A stretch of 64,000 nt of DNA, from the NCBI GenBank assembly GCA_001414485.1, contig LLEY01000228.1:16571-80570 (forward strand), in the 5' to 3' direction. Positions within the stretch are counted from its first letter, which is position 1. Each line of letters begins with the position of its first letter. Shown here piece after piece: positions 31,795-46,151 of the stretch. The notes below the pieces were generated by a model. The model saw only the letters and a list, made by a program, of their open reading frames with translations. It had not been told where the DNA came from and did no database searches. The position numbers and the translations under genes were made by a program. Source of the DNA: Calycina herbarum (Eukaryota > Ascomycota > Leotiomycetes > Helotiales > Pezizellaceae).

Positions 31795-34700
31795 TTACCT
31801 CTCTTCCTGCTTTTGAAGGTAGGTATCTAGGGCTACTATGTTCTCTAACTTAGTAGTAGGTTCCTATATTAGGTTTATATATCCTATCTATTTAACCTTA
31901 TACTCGAGTTAAGTATAAGAGCCTTTCTCTAAGAGCTTCTTTTACTATTAACCTAGTATTCTTTTAACTTACTATTCTATAGTATCGTCTACTAATATTA
32001 TAGGTGGTTAATCATCGTCTATAATTTAACTAGGTAGTGGGTCTATAGCTGCTAGCCTTAATAAGTCTATATTAAAGATATTATAAATACTAGGCAGGGT
32101 GTCTAGCTTATATATAAATAGGCTAATAACCTCGATAACTATAAACTTAGTAGATCGAGTATCTAGTTTCTTACTAGCTCTATCTATCTATATATTCCGT
32201 AAGCTTAAGTAAACCTTGTTTCTAATCTTATACGTAGGAGCGGTATTCTATAAACGATTTACTTAAGTCTTCTAGTCTTATTATACCCTTACTATTAATA
32301 ATTATACCTATTCTATAATAGCCTTAATCTTTACTACTATTACTTCGCTCTTTTAAATTAGTGTTTTTATATTTATAGATATAATAACGTCTATTAAGGG
32401 GTCGATAGTCTATAACAGATAGCCGTAGCTAAGTTAGAAAGGGCTTATACCCGTTAATATTAAATCCTGTCTGTTAAAAGCTAGCTATACTACTAGTAGC
32501 TAGTCGGCCTAGTCGTTCTAAGCTATATTAATCCACTGCTATAGAAGCGTCTCGACTTTAGTATTTGCTCGTTTCGTTAACCCGTTAGTTTATAGATAGA
32601 AGACTATAAAGATCCGTCGTTTAATCTATAAGAAGTTATAAAACGTCTTCTATGCTTATCTAATGAATTACAGGCCCTTATTAGACACTATTGCTCTTAG
32701 TAGTCTATATAAGCTATAGTGTATAGTAATAAATAAGCGAGCAAATTCCTCTAATAATATAGTCGAGTTATAAGCCGTAAGAAGCACCTCTTTACTTAAA
32801 CAGTCTATAAACACTACTATTATATTAGAGCCTTTACTTATAAGTAGTAGTCTAATAAAGTTAATAGAGATCTCCTACTATTACTACTTAGGAATTAGTA
32901 AGAGACAAAGTAGGCCTTGTTTATAATCTCTCTAGACCTTAGTATATCTATAAACTCTATAGTTATAAATAAACTACTTGACTATAGTCTATAGGTTTAG
33001 CTAGAAGAACTCTCTTAAGACTATTACAATTGTCTCGTTCTTACTAAGATAGCTTATAAGTATAGAATTATAGAGTTCCTATATAATTATAGTCTATAGT
33101 AGCTTATAGTCGAGGACCTATAGTCTACCTCTAAACTATAAATCACCGTTCTTATTAACTAAGTAGTTAGAGATAGAGACTTTAACTAGAGAAGTAAGGT
33201 CTACTAGAAACACCCTATCTCCTTAGTAGATAGTGTCTATAAGACATCTAAAGTCCTTATCCTATACCTTTCCCTCTTTCTAGAGGTTCTATAGTTAGTC
33301 TATAAACGCTTACTACGTCGCTACGTCGCTTACTTAATTCCTTCTGTTTATTAACACTAGTACTAGCTATATAGTATTTCCTTAAATTATTCTATCTAGA
33401 ATTAATTATACTATTCTATAATTAAAGCGTTTATCTCTCTCCTCTAGAAGGTCCTAGTCCCTTCTTATTAATATATCTAGTAGTCCTCTCTCTTTACCTA
33501 GGTAGTATTAGATTATTAGGTTAAACTTACTAAGTATTAACTACTACTATATTTATCTTTTAAATAGTTTATAAACCGTTATAAAGTACTTAAGATTCTT
33601 ATAATCTATAAGTACTATAAACTATCTAATACTTTTTAACTCCGCTTTCTATTTCTTAAGATAATAAATAATAGCTAATAACTCTTTATTATATATTAGG
33701 TAATTATATTTAGTAGGTGCGTATTTCTTTAAGAAGAAGGCTACAGGCTATAAGACGCTATTCTTTACTTAAGAGAGCACGCCTCCTAAGTAATATCTAG
33801 AGAAGTCTATCTCTAGGACCGTCTTATAATCTAGGTCAAACTAAGCTAGTACTAGGGTCTCTATTAAGGCCTGCTTTAACTATTCGAAGGCTCTATTCGC
33901 TTCGTCTGTTTATTAGAAGGATATATTCTTTTTAACAAGTCTATAGAAAAGAGCTATAATCTGTAAAAAGTCCTTAATAAACTGTTAATAGAAATTCGCA
34001 AATCCTAGGAAGCTAAGAACGCCTTTTACTATTATTAGTACTTTCTAATCTATAATAGCCTATATTTTAGCTAGGTCTATCTATAAACCTTTCCCTACTT
34101 CTATAATAAACCTAAGATACTTTATAGACTATACTTCAAATTCGTACTTATTAATATTAAGCTATAGCTTAGTATCTTAAAGCCTTTATATTACTTTATA
34201 GATATACTTATAGTACTAGTTATAGGTACTGTCTATAAAGACTAAGACATCGTCGATATATACTAAGACAAAGTCGTCTAAGAACTCTTAAAGTATATAA
34301 TTAATATACTACTAGAAAGTACTAGGAGTATTTATAAGTCTAAAAGAGGTAATAAGCTATTTAAAAAGTCTAAAGCATATCTAGAAAGCCGTTTTCTACT
34401 TATCTCTCTCTTTAATTTATATCTTATAAAATATAGTAATAATATCTATTTTTATAAACTACTTTGCTTTTCTAATCTAGTTAAGTATCTCTTAGATTAA
34501 GAGTAATAGATAGCAGTTCTTATAAGTTAACTTATTTAGTACTTAGTAGTTATAATAGAACTATAGACCCTCTCCTAGCTTCTATATAAAGAGTACTAGC
34601 GTAGCTACTAGAGAGTTGCTTACTCGAATAAATTCCTTATCTAGTAGCTCTATTAGGGTTTTATAGAGTACTAACAGCTTGTTCTATAATATATTATAGA

Positions 34701-35190
34701 GTAGCCTCTATAAGACTATCTCCTCAGATCCGCTGTCCGTCTATAAAAGCTTAATACTATAATCAATTCCTTATTAGTATACTAGTAACTTATTTGCTTC
34801 TTTTCTATCGAAAGCTAGGTAGAATTCTAGACTAATCTAGCTAGGCAGCTTTGTTCGCAGGTCTATATACTTCTTCTCTACTAACGCTTTACTAATATCT
34901 ATAAAGCTAGCTAAGAAAACTTATAGCTTATGTTTACGATCTATAAGAAAGTAGAAGACAGCCGCGCTTACTTACTTATAAGAGTAAGACTTTTCTAGCT
35001 AGCTATAAACTTCTAACCTAGAGTCTTAGAAGAGTAAGTATCTCTTAGCAGCGTTAAGTAAAGCTTGCTCTTTCCTTAACTAAGATTTTCCTAGAATTAT
35101 TTTATAGCTCTCGATCTTAAGAACTATATAAGTATAAACCCGTTTTTACTAGTAGCCTCTAATATCTATGCTAAAAGATACTACTTAGGA
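31795..35190 (-). pseudogene. E4 pol remnant (RT, RNase H, integrase)
   Basis: Minus-strand reading with RIP stops ignored gives the RT segment around YIDDVLVFIDST (34,235-34,270) followed by the connection to RNase H at 33,570-33,800 and an integrase region further left. Stops are frequent throughout, so it is non-functional. Confidence 0.75.
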
Positions 35191-35192
35191 TA

Positions 35193-37051
35193 ACGTGGTT
35201 TATCAGCACCTCGCTAATATCAGTACCTCGCTACTTTTCCCCTTATAATTTACTTTACTATACGATAAATCAACCACAACCTATAAAATTTATTAAAACT
35301 AATCAGACTCTGATTAACTAGATATATCTATATCTTCTTAGCAGGTTCGTATATTATAACCAGCTTTTCTACAAGTACTACAGTGCCGCCTAGACAGTTG
35401 CCTCTCCTTTCGATTACCCTCCTCCGTATATAAGTTACGTCGTACCTGCTTATCTACATCCTTCTAGGCTAAAATATCCTATATATCCTCTACTATAAGT
35501 GTACCCCCTTAACGAATACGAGTCTTTTTAGCCCTACAGCGTTTACTTAGGGCTTTATTTACTACTCTAAGGGTACACACCTTAGCAGATAGAAGGGTTA
35601 TCTCGTAGGCTATTCGCTCTATACTCTTTGCTAATATAGTAACTATCTCAAAGAGTAGGGTTAGCGAGCTCCCCTAATAACAGGCAATTCGATTTCGAAC
35701 AAGAGTTAATTATAAAAGAGCTTCGGTCAGGTTAGAAGGGGTCTAGGATACCTAAGAGAGGGAGTTAGCACTAGACAGCTGAGGGGGAGTTAGAGTCCGT
35801 AACCTTACGTCAAGCTTTAAAAGCACTGCTTATAGGTTAAAAGGCACTAGGCCAGCTCTACGGAATCCAGCTTTAGCGTTTTAGACTATTATTAACTCTA
35901 AATACGCTACTTTAAAAGCTAGAAAGAACTTAACCTTAGTAATATAGTTGATATAAGCCTTAATAAAAGTCTTAATTTAACGACTATACGCTCGTTTCAA
36001 CATACTAAAACATCCGACATCGAGTAGCTAGGTTAAATAAGAAGAGTGAGGAGGTAGTCCGAGAGTTATAATATTATATACCTTATAGTACTCTTAGAAT
36101 TCGGCGGATTCGTAACTTTTATACCTATCAAGGACTAGTATATAGTATAGACCCTTTACTCGACTAGCAGTATACTTATCGAAGTATTATAGCTATTCTA
36201 GACCCGTCTCGTTATTAGTCTATCTATTACTTATAGGTTTAATTACCTAATCGTTTAGAAGGTCGCCCTTAGTATACTAATTCGCGAGATAATTCTTCCT
36301 TTAAACTACTAAAAATAGAGGTATACTCTAACCTTCGCTATTAATATAAGCAATTGCCGTAGCCTATTCCCGATTACCTAGCTAAACTACCTTACCTCTA
36401 CCACGCCGATCAGCACGTGTAACTACTATTATAGAGCAGATAACACCTATTATAAAGCCCGTCTCGTCGAAGTTATAGAAGTCGTAATCTAAAACGCTGT
36501 ATTTTGCCCTTATATTCTCTACTAGTCGAAACCACGCGCTAATTAGCTTAGGATCTTCGTACAAGGCTCTTTAGAAGTTATAAACGCGATTAAAACACGT
36601 CTTTAAAGCTGGTTGTCGTTATACAAATCGATACGCCTAGAGCTTCCCGACACGTTTCCCTCTCCGCGATTCAAGAATATAATTTGCTATATCTTCTACG
36701 CTAGCTAACCGAGGCGCAAACCCTCTAGAATCTAGGTCGAGTATATATTAAAGAAGTACTAACTCTTCTAATTCGATTAATTTCTAATTAAGAGATTAGC
36801 GTTCGCTGAGAGTAGTTCGTCCGTTTATTCTATCGCGAAGTATAGAACGTGGCACGTTATAGAGTTTCGTAGCAGTCGTAGAGTTAAGTCTTTTAGTAGT
36901 TCGGATAGCCTCGATAGCTAGAATGATTCGTGCTTCTTAGGTTTAAATAGGTATTATAGTTAGTGAGAAATCGCGTATTAAAGTTAGAGAGTAAATGATA
37001 AGAGGAAAAGTAGCGAGGTACTGATATTAGCGAGGTGCTAATAAACCACGT
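35193..37051 (-). mobile_element. P1: Fot1/pogo-type DNA transposon
   Basis: An element of 1,859 bp with about 48-bp near-perfect terminal inverted repeats (ACGTGGTTTATCAGCACC at left; right end identical apart from one C-to-T change) and TA duplications at 35,191-35,192 and 37,052-37,053. The minus strand encodes a DDE transposase: the catalytic segment DYDFYNFDETGF lies at about 36,450-36,490, preceded by ENIRAKYSV and followed by RADRRGRGK. Later DDE segments can be followed between about 35,800 and 36,380 with a few stops. Length and motifs match the Fot1/pogo group of Tc1/mariner transposons. It is less damaged than the retroelements but has no full open frame. Confidence 0.9.
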
Positions 37052-37053
37052 TA

Positions 37054-37404
37054 TAATATCCTCTAATACTTCTTTTACTAACTATAAATGCCTTAGTATA
37101 ATTTATATATAAAAGAGCTAATAATAATAGATAAAATAGTCTAAAATAATTCTATAGACTAAATACTTTAAATCTACTAAGGCTTATAAAGTAGCTACTC
37201 TATTTATTAAAGCCGATATAAGAAGAGGTTTTTCGTCTATATATTCCTACTTAAAATATCTCTAAGTGTTTATTACTAACAACTCTCTTCGTCGCCTCTA
37301 CCTACGCTTTCTAATAGAAGCTACTAGTTTTCCAAATCTAAGAAGATATTACTATCTTCTTCTTCTAATTCTAGTACTACCTTCTTAACCTCTGCCTTCT
37401 GTTT
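37054..37404 (-). pseudogene. E4 interior between P1 and solo LTR
   Basis: This short RIP-altered piece of E4, between gag and protease in element order, is rich in TCT/AGA words on the plus strand, compatible with a Glu/Asp-rich segment on the minus strand. No domain is recognisable. Confidence 0.5.
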
Positions 37405-37757
37405 ATAGATGTTACGAATCACGTGTGAATATATAATAAGTGAAGACTAGGCGGCGCTCTAATAGGTTAAGTACTATCGGAAACTCTTATAAGTAAAAGA
37501 GGGATCCTTAGACTAGCTAAGCGATCCATGGATTTCTTTTGATAAGAAGCATCACGTGACTTAGTCGCCTAAGTCGCCTAAGTCGCCTGTCGACTGAAGC
37601 GATTAGAGCGAGCGACTAGAGTAACTAGAACAGGAGACTATAGTTCTATATAAAGACTAGTACGTCTACTATTAGATAGAAGCTTCGTACTTAACTTTAG
37701 TTATTAATCTTATTATCTTATTTAATATCTTTGATATAAGTAACGAGTTCACTTCTA

Positions 37758-38190
37758 TATTACGAATCACGTGTATACGTAATAAGTAAAGACTAGGCGG
37801 CGTTCTAACAGGTTAAGTACTATCGGAATACTCTTATAGTAGTTAGGGATCGGTTAGGTTAGCTAAGCGATCTAAGGATTTTATTACGATAATTATATAA
37901 CGAAAGAGACCGCTGGATCGCTAGGTAAACTAGCTTATTAGATCGCTAGCTCGACGAGCGAGTTAGCTACTCAGGGGAAACGGAGGTTCTATATATACTA
38001 GCACGTCTACTATCTAGATAGGAGCTTTATACTTAACTTTAGTTATTAATCTTATTATCTTGTTTAATATCTTTAATATAAGTAACGAGTTTACTTCTAA
38101 GTAAATAACCTAGTATATCTATACTTCTTACCTATATACTAACCTTCGAGACTTAGTTATCTTTGTTTAGTTCGTTTAAGTTTTATTATA
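37758..38190 (+). repeat. 5' LTR of E3 (433 bp)
   Basis: It starts TATTACGAATCACGTG and ends TTTTATTATA. Its central block (GATCGCTAGCTCGACGAGCG) is shared with E5 but not with E1 or E2. Confidence 0.93.
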
Positions 38191-41100
38191 CTTTAAGCAC
38201 CTACTTAGAAGTTTAGTTGCTATAGCCCTAGCAACTCCCGCCGTAGTAGCTAGCTTAAATACTAGTCGAGTTAACGTTGTAGGAATATCTAGAAGTATAA
38301 TCGGAAGAACACCTGCTAGTATATAGTTAACTAAGAACGACGATAATGTTAGTATACTAGACACCCTCGAGCCTTATAAGGTTAAAGTACTTAAGTCTAT
38401 TAAAGTTAAGATATTAGATATATATTATAGGAAGTGAAAGGAACTCGACTTATTCCTTCTTTAAATAGACATCTACTTTAACTTTAATTCTAATAAGTTT
38501 AAAGGTAATTATAACTTACGAACTATCTTTGCTATCTCCTACCTTAGGAGATTAGTACTAGAATAGGCTTAGCTATACTTAGAAGACTTCTTTAAAAATA
38601 AGGATAAAGATAGAAAGATAGAATTAACTAAGATTATATTTAAATCTTAAAGAGGATTTAAGACAACTATTAGAAAAGTCTTTAGAGACTTCGATATAAT
38701 TCAAATAGCTATATATAAGCTTTTAGAATTATACTAGACTAGATTAGTAATAGATTATACTAATAAATTTTAATATTATAGAATAAAGTTAGGATAAGAT
38801 ACTATCGCTCTTATAGAACTCTTTTATAAAGGATTAAAGATATATATCTATAAAGAAATAGCTAAGTAGAATATATAATTCTTAACTATTATAGATATAA
38901 TTAAGAAAGTCGTCTAGCTAGATAACCGCTTATATAAATTTAGAAAGAGTAACCCTAAGCATAGGGAAAAGAGTAAAAGGTTAGGAAAGTAGAAACACTC
39001 TTATACTAATAAACATAGTAAGGAGGTAAACGCTATATAGAAGAAAACCTTTCTAAAGAAAGGAGGACTTTCCTAGAAAGAGTAAAATCGTTAATATAAG
39101 TAGAACTTATATTATAATTATAGCTAACTAGGCTATAAAGTAAATAAGTATAGTAAGAAGAAAGACTCTAAGGAAAAGAAATAAATTAATACTACTATTT
39201 AATAACAAGTAGCTTTAACTAATCATATTAAACTTATAGATAAGAAGCTTAAAGTATAAAGATATAGAACCTAGATTAAAAATAATAAAGGAATTAGTAG
39301 AGTATAAGATACTAATAATAATAAGGATCTACTCCTTAAAGAATATTATAATATATAATTAGTAATAAAATCTAAGCAACCTCTTTAAGTAGAATACAAA
39401 TCACTACTATTAACTAGTTCTTTAAAGATATCGGATTCATCTTCTAGTTTAAAAGGAGAAATAAAGAATAAAGACCTAGAAGTTAAAGAAACTTAAGCTT
39501 TCTTTAAAACCTTTAAATAAGGAAATTAATAAGTATATATTAATAATTAAAAGCTAGACTTCTAGAGTCCTTATATAATATAAGAAGTTAACCTAACTAT
39601 CTTAATAACGTATATAGTTATAAGTAATAACCCTAAAACGATAACTCTAGTTAGCCTAATTACTAGACAGAAAACTATTAAAGAAAAGAAACTAGAATAA
39701 AAACATTAACTAATTAAAAAACCAGCTAAGAAACCTACTTACTCTAAAGTAAGAGATATATAGAGAATATACGATATTTTAGGTAAGACTAGTATATAGA
39801 CATAGTAAGTTCTAATAGGATTTATAAGATAAATTAAAACCCCTTTTCTTAAGACACTACTTAAAGATATTATACTAAAGGAATTTAAGTAATATATTAT
39901 AGTTACGTTAATTAGAAATAATAGATTAGTATTAAGAAAATATAACTTATAATAACTATTTAGTATATTATTCTAGGAGTAAAGGGAATTTAATATAACT
40001 AGATAGGCTAAGATAGAACTAGAAGAAATATACTATCTATTAGTAGGAGAACTATAGTTTATAGAAACAGTTTAGGAAATAATAATATAATAGATATAAT
40101 ATAAACTAAGTCTAACTTTAGACTAGTTATTATAAAAGCGATTTAAAGGAATATTACTAGAGCCTACTAGAATAGTAGAATATTATTAAATATATAAAGT
40201 AGTATTATTAGATAAAGAAGGAGTAGAATTCTTTCTTTAGTCCTAGATTAAGGCTATTAAGGAAAAGAATTTAAGAGACTATATATTTAAGGTTTACTAT
40301 ATAAAACTAGAGATAAGTATACTAGAGGTTACTTTAGATTATCTATATATAAGAGAACTATAGTTTATAGAAGCTATTTTAGAAACTAGTTATAAATAGA
40401 TCTAATATAACTATAAGTAAATACTAAAACAATTTATAAGGGAAATTCTTAAAACTATAGAAATCGTAGAATATAGATTAGTATATAAGGTAGTATATAC
40501 TAATAAGAAAAGAGTAAGATTCTTTCTATAGTATAAGGATAAGGAAAGAAAAAATTATAATTAAGAAAATTAATCTTTTAAAGTCTAATATATTAAAGCA
40601 AAGTTAGACACTACTTTAGAAGAAAGATAGTTAGTAATAACTATAGAAGTAAAAGAGAAGAAGTTATAAGTTATAATAGACTTAGGAGTAATAGATAACT
40701 TTATTTCCCTAATAACTTAAGAGAAGCTAAACGTCCTAATTAAGGAAATAAGACTATATCGACTAGGAGTAGTTAATAGAATAGACGTTATATACTAAAA
40801 CGGGATTATTAATTAGTAAACTATTCTAATAAGAATTAATATTAAAGGATACTATTTAAATATATAATTTAATATTATTAAAATAGGAAGTAAGGAAGTA
40901 ATACTTAGTATACTATAGATTTAGGAATATAATCTAGAAATCGACTAGAAAGATAGGAAAATAACTTTTAGTTAATATAAATATAAGAGATCGTGTTTAT
41001 AACTTTAAGACTAGAATAAGGTTAGCGCTACCTCTTCTAAAGTACTAGAACACCTTACCTAGAGTCCTCTATAGGTTAGTAAGAAAGCTAATAATAAAAT

Positions 41101-43946
41101 ACCTATATAGTATAGAGAATTTAAGGCTTTGTTTAAAAACCTAGAAGACTTATAAGCCTTACTAGAACATTACTTATAAGATTATAAGATTAAATTAAAA
41201 GAGGGTTATTACCTCTTAAAGTAGAAGCTTCGGTTATATAACTAGAAAAGCCTATAGAGAATAGAAAGTTATATAAAGGAAGGTATTAAGAAGAGATATA
41301 TTAGAAGATCTAAGTTACTAATTACTTTAAATATACTTATTATTAAGAAGAAAGATAACCTAGATAGAAGAGTATATATTAATTATTAAGAAATAAATTA
41401 TACTATAGTTAAGGACGCTTATCTGCTACTACTTAGCTAATACTTATAGGATAAGTTAAGCAAGGTAGTATAATTTATAAAATTAGATTAATAAAATACT
41501 TATAAACTTATATAAATAAAAGTTAGAAACGAATAAAAGATAGTATTTACCTTACTATTAGGCCTCTATAAATATATAGTTATACTATTTAGACTTTATA
41601 ATATACTAGCTATATATTAAAGATAAAATAATAATATTTTAGGAGATCTTTTAAAAGTAATAGTAATTTATTACTTAGATAATATCTTAATCTTCTTAGA
41701 AAAAGAAGAAGAATATAAAGGATATATTAAAGAAGTTTTATAATAACTTATAAAAGTAAACTCTTAGTTAAAACTCTTAAAATACGAGTTTAAAGTAACT
41801 TAGACACTTTTTCTAAGATAGGTATTTAGCCTAGGAAAAATAGAAATAGATCTAGTAAAGATTTAAAACATCTTAAACTAGAAATTACTAGAGAATATAA
41901 AAGATATATAGTCCTTCCTTAGATTTATAAACTTTTATTATTTATTTATATAAGACTATATAAAGATTACTAAACTAATATTAGTACTAGTTAAGAAAGC
42001 TACTAAGTTTATATAAAATAAATAGGTAAAGAATACTTTTTAAAAAATTAAAGTAAAGTTTATAGAAAAACTTATTCTATATAATTTTAATATAAATAAA
42101 CCTAGTATAATTAAAATAGACGCCTTAGATATAGTAGTAGATATGATTTACTTATAACTAAATAATAAGAGAAAACTTATACCTATTATATATTATTTAA
42201 AAATATTTAACCTAGTATAATAAAACTATAATATCTTTAATAAGGAACTACTTACTATAGTATTAGCTTTAGAATACTAGAGAATTTATTTATAGCTAGT
42301 AAAATACCTAGTTATAGTTTTATTTAACTATAAGAACCTTAAGACGTTTATAATAACTAAGGAACTTATAATAAGACGATTAGCTAAATAGTTAGAGATA
42401 TTAGGAAGATTTAATATTATTATTTAATATATAAAAGGAACGTTAAATACTTAAGCTAATACTCTTAACTAGAAACTTAGATATAAGAGAAATAAGAAGT
42501 ATAAGAAGATTATAATCTTAAAAACTCTTAAGAATAAAGACTTAGTATTTACTATATATAAGATAGTAGTAATAAACGACATCTAGATAAATAAAATTTA
42601 GAAAATATATAAAGGTTATAACTAGTATATGAAAGGGAAATTATAGGTTCCTAGCTCGTACGCTAAGGAATTTATATAGGAATACTATACTATGCTTACT
42701 TATAGATACTAAGGAATTTATAGAACCCTCTAGAGGATAAGATAATACTACTATATTAATCAGTTATCTACAATAGTTAAGGAAGTAATAGTAGAATATA
42801 ATACCTATACTAGGAATAAAGCTTCTTGTTATACTCCTTATAGATAGATAAACACTACTCTAATACTATAGATACCTTAGAAATCAATATCTATAGATTT
42901 TATTATTAAACTATTAAAATCTAAAGACCTAATAATAAGAGTTAAATATAATATAATCCTAGTTATTATAAAATAACTTACGAAGTATATAATTCTTATA
43001 GTATATATAAAGTTAAGTATAGCTAAGGAATTAGTATTTATATTCCTTAAAGAAGTAGTCTTAAGATATAGACTACTAGAAGAGATACTCTTAGATAGAG
43101 ACAAGCTCTTTACCTTAAAATTTTAGATCGCTCTTATAAAACGATTAGGTATAAAAAGAAAGCTCTCTATAGCTTTCTACTCTTAAATAAATAGAGGAAA
43201 TAAATAGATAAATTAAGTAGTTAAAACATACCTTTATTATTATATAAACTACTAGTAAGACAACTAGGTAGAACTACTACCCTTAGTATAGTTTACTTAT
43301 AATAGTTTAGTAATAGAAATAATACTTATTATACTATTTTATACTAATTTTAGGTATAAATTAATAGCGTATTAAGAACTACTATCTATAACTATTAATA
43401 ACTAACTTACTTATATTTAGGTCTTAAAAATCAAGAGTCTATATAAGGAACTTATAAAAGACCTATAATTTATAATAGAAAGAAATATATACTACTATAA
43501 TAAACGACATAGTTAAAAGCTAATACTAAAAGAGGGAGATAAAGTCTACTTAGTATAAAAGAATATTAATATAAAAAGACTAAGTAATAAACTAGATTAT
43601 AAAAAACTTAGACTATTTAAAATCAAATATATTAAAAGACTTTTAAATTATAAATTAGTACTACTAAAGATAATAAACATCTACCTAGTATTCTATATAT
43701 CCCTACTTAAACTAGCACTACTAGGAGCACCACCAGCCCCACTTATAGAAATTTAACTAATAAACCTAAACACTAAGTATAAAGTTAAGAAGATTCTTAA
43801 CTATAAACTTATTAGAGGATAGGTTAAGTATTTAATAAAATAGTTAGATTATCTATAATTAGAAAACACTTAGAAACCTAAGAAAAACATTAGCTAGTAC
43901 TTAGAGGAACTTTAAAAGTTCTACTATCGAAACCTAAGTCTACCTA

Positions 43947-44510
43947 TATCGTATAGTTAGTAGGAAAGGACTTAAGAAAGGCTAGGTCGAGGCCTAGAGT
44001 AAGGGTAGGATCGGAAACGTCGGGCGTAGGAAGGGCAGCTAGCCTAATAGCCTCTTCTTTCATCTACTTCTTTTCTTCCTTCTTCTCCTTTTCTTTTCTT
44101 TCTAATTCTTTAGTAGCATCTAGCTCCTTAAGAGAGTTAAGACCAGCTACTATTATTCTCTACTTCTAGGCGTAAAGCAGCTTCTTCTGCTTATTAACCT
44201 AGAGGACTTTCGCTATAGCCTTATCGGCCTCGTCCTTTAGTCGTTAGATCTACGTATCTATAGACTTCTAATCTCGAATAATTAGTATATAGTTTACCTT
44301 ATAAACGTTATAAGTCTTACTATTCTTTATATAACAACTATAGCAATTTAGATTTTTATCTTAAGAGGCGATATATTTATTTATAAAACTAGCTTTTAAA
44401 TATCAGGTATAAGGTACTATTTTTATTCTAGATAAGTTAATTTCTTTTCTAAGAGTAATATACTTAGTACGTTTTACTAAACAATCGAGTAGTATAGTAA
44501 AAGAGAAGAA
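43947..44510 (-). pseudogene. Antisense coiled-coil ORF region of E3
   Basis: Counterpart of the E1 antisense ORF. The minus strand reads LNCYSCYIKNSKTYNVYKV, LKDEADKAIAKVL, AGLNSLKELDATKELERKEK and ends DLAFLKSFPTNY, with several stops. The CxxC pair and the Lys/Glu-rich helix are the recognisable parts. Confidence 0.45.
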
Positions 44511-44584
44511 GGCTATTAGCCTTCTAACGATATTTCTTAAGTTATACTTAAGTATAAGGACACGCTAAGCTAAGAAGAGAATAG

Positions 44585-45017
44585 TATTACAAATCACGTA
44601 TATATATAATAAGTAAAGACTAGGCAGCGTTCTAACAGGTTAAGCACTATCGGAATACTCTTATAGTAGTTAGGGATCGGTTAGGTTAGCTAAGCGATCT
44701 AAGGATTTTATTATAATAATCACGTAACGAAAGGGACCGCTAGATCGCTAGGCGAACCAGCTCGTTAGATCGCCAGCTCGACGAGCGAGTTAGCTACCTA
44801 GAGGAAACGGAGGTTCTATATATACTAGCACGTCTACTATCTAGATAGGAGCTTCGTACTTAACTTTAGTTATTAATCTTATTATCTTATTTAACATCTT
44901 TAATATAAGTAACGAGTTCACTTCTAAGTAAACAACCCGGCGTATCTATACTTCTTACCTACATACCAACCTTCGAGACTTAGTTATCTTTGTTTAGTTC
45001 GTTTAAGTTTCGTTATA
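44585..45017 (+). repeat. 3' LTR of E3 (433 bp)
   Basis: Equal in length to the 5' LTR; it begins TATTACAAATCACG after a mutated polypurine tract (AAGAAGAGAATAG) and ends TTTCGTTATA before TTCTA. Confidence 0.93.
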
Positions 45018-45118
45018 TTCTAAGTAAATAACCCGGCGTATCTATACTTCTTATCTATATACTAACCTTCGAGACTTAGTTATCTTTGTTTAGTTCGTTT
45101 GAGTTTCGTTATAATAGA

Positions 45119-46151
45119 CCGAATCCACTGTTATAGGTCGCCTTAGTAGTCTATATAGACATTCTTAAATAAAATAACTAGTAGCTCTATAGCGAAGACA
45201 GCGACTAGTATAAGCATAGTTACTTTATTCTTTCTAAGATACCTATTTAGTACGCTTAGTACTAGTTATTAAGACTTTAGTAGGTGCTGGTTCCTAATCT
45301 ATACTCTCTATAGATACCTTATAAGTAACTTTTAGTCTATTAGCGATATTACCGCTTATTACCTACTATATAGTATCTGTCGAGCGTTTCTAAGAGGTCC
45401 GTAGTATTTCTAGAAGAGTCTAGGCCCTAGATCTTAATATTCGAGCTTTATAAGCTCTTAAGCAGTTGTCCGTTTCTTTAATAATAGAGTAGTAAGACTC
45501 GAAGTTAGATTAAGAAGGAACTATAATCATTGCCTTAACTAACTTATTACTAAGGATTCAGTTAAGAGACACCTTCTTTATATCGTCTAGCTAAGATCCT
45601 TCTTTAGACTCTATAAGTAGGGCTTGCTATTCTATAAAGACTTCTAAGAATAGTCTTAAGCCTTAGTAGAAGAATTCTAGCTTTCGTTATACTCTTTCCT
45701 TAGCTTATAAGTCTTTAAATATAAACTCTACTCGATCTAAGAAATCACTACTATTAGCTAGCTCTAGCTTACTCTGTTCCTATACCTATACTTCTATTCT
45801 ATAGAGCGCCTTACCTTATAAGGATCTGTTAAGTACCTAAAACTTAATATATTTAGTATATCTATAGTAGTCGACTTTGATTTTAGCTTATGCTTATTAT
45901 AACTAAGCTTCTAGCTTATCCGAGTCTCTATAGAATTCTAGTAGCGGAGGAAGAGATTTCCTAGGTTTATTATTATTATAGACTATTTATAAGTAAGCTT
46001 CCTTATCCTTCTTTTACTTATTTATAATCTATAGACGATCGTTCTCTTAAGTAGATATTAACTAATTCTACTACTCTTAAATATACTATAGAAACTAGGT
46101 AAGTAGCTGATTTGATATACCGCCTTCTTATAGTTCTTCTATTATCTATAA
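45119..46151 (-). pseudogene. E4 gag region, destroyed by RIP
   Basis: This stretch lies between the E4 leader and the solo LTR and should contain gag by position. The minus strand reads as an Arg/Lys/Glu-rich protein with many stops; I cannot point to a zinc knuckle. Function is inferred from position only. Confidence 0.5.

Larger units (their letters stand above)
37758..45017 (+). mobile_element. E3: Ty3/Gypsy chromovirus inside the solo LTR
   Basis: A complete element of 7,260 bp with 433-bp LTRs and a perfect TTCTA duplication (37,753-37,757 and 45,018-45,022). Coding layout is collinear with E1: gag from about 38,220, RT with YLDN near 41,670-41,685, integrase, and chromodomain at about 43,790-43,925. 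RIP is heavier than in E1 (for example many Cys, Gln and Trp codons are gone). The antisense coiled-coil ORF region is at 43,947-44,510. Confidence 0.93.
37410..45113 (+). mobile_element. Solo LTR of a chromovirus, split by E3
   Basis: Left piece 37,410-37,757 and right piece 45,023-45,113 make one LTR of 439 bp without an interior. It is flanked by ATAGA at 37,405-37,409 and 45,114-45,118. Its centre has a third type of U3 block with CCTAAGTCG repeated in tandem near 37,565-37,590. It arose by LTR-LTR recombination before E3 inserted. Confidence 0.92.

Noticed and set aside
36382..36564. 60-codon minus ORF taken as a separate gene
   Set aside because: It is the YNFDETGF catalytic segment of the P1 transposase, interrupted on both sides by stops.
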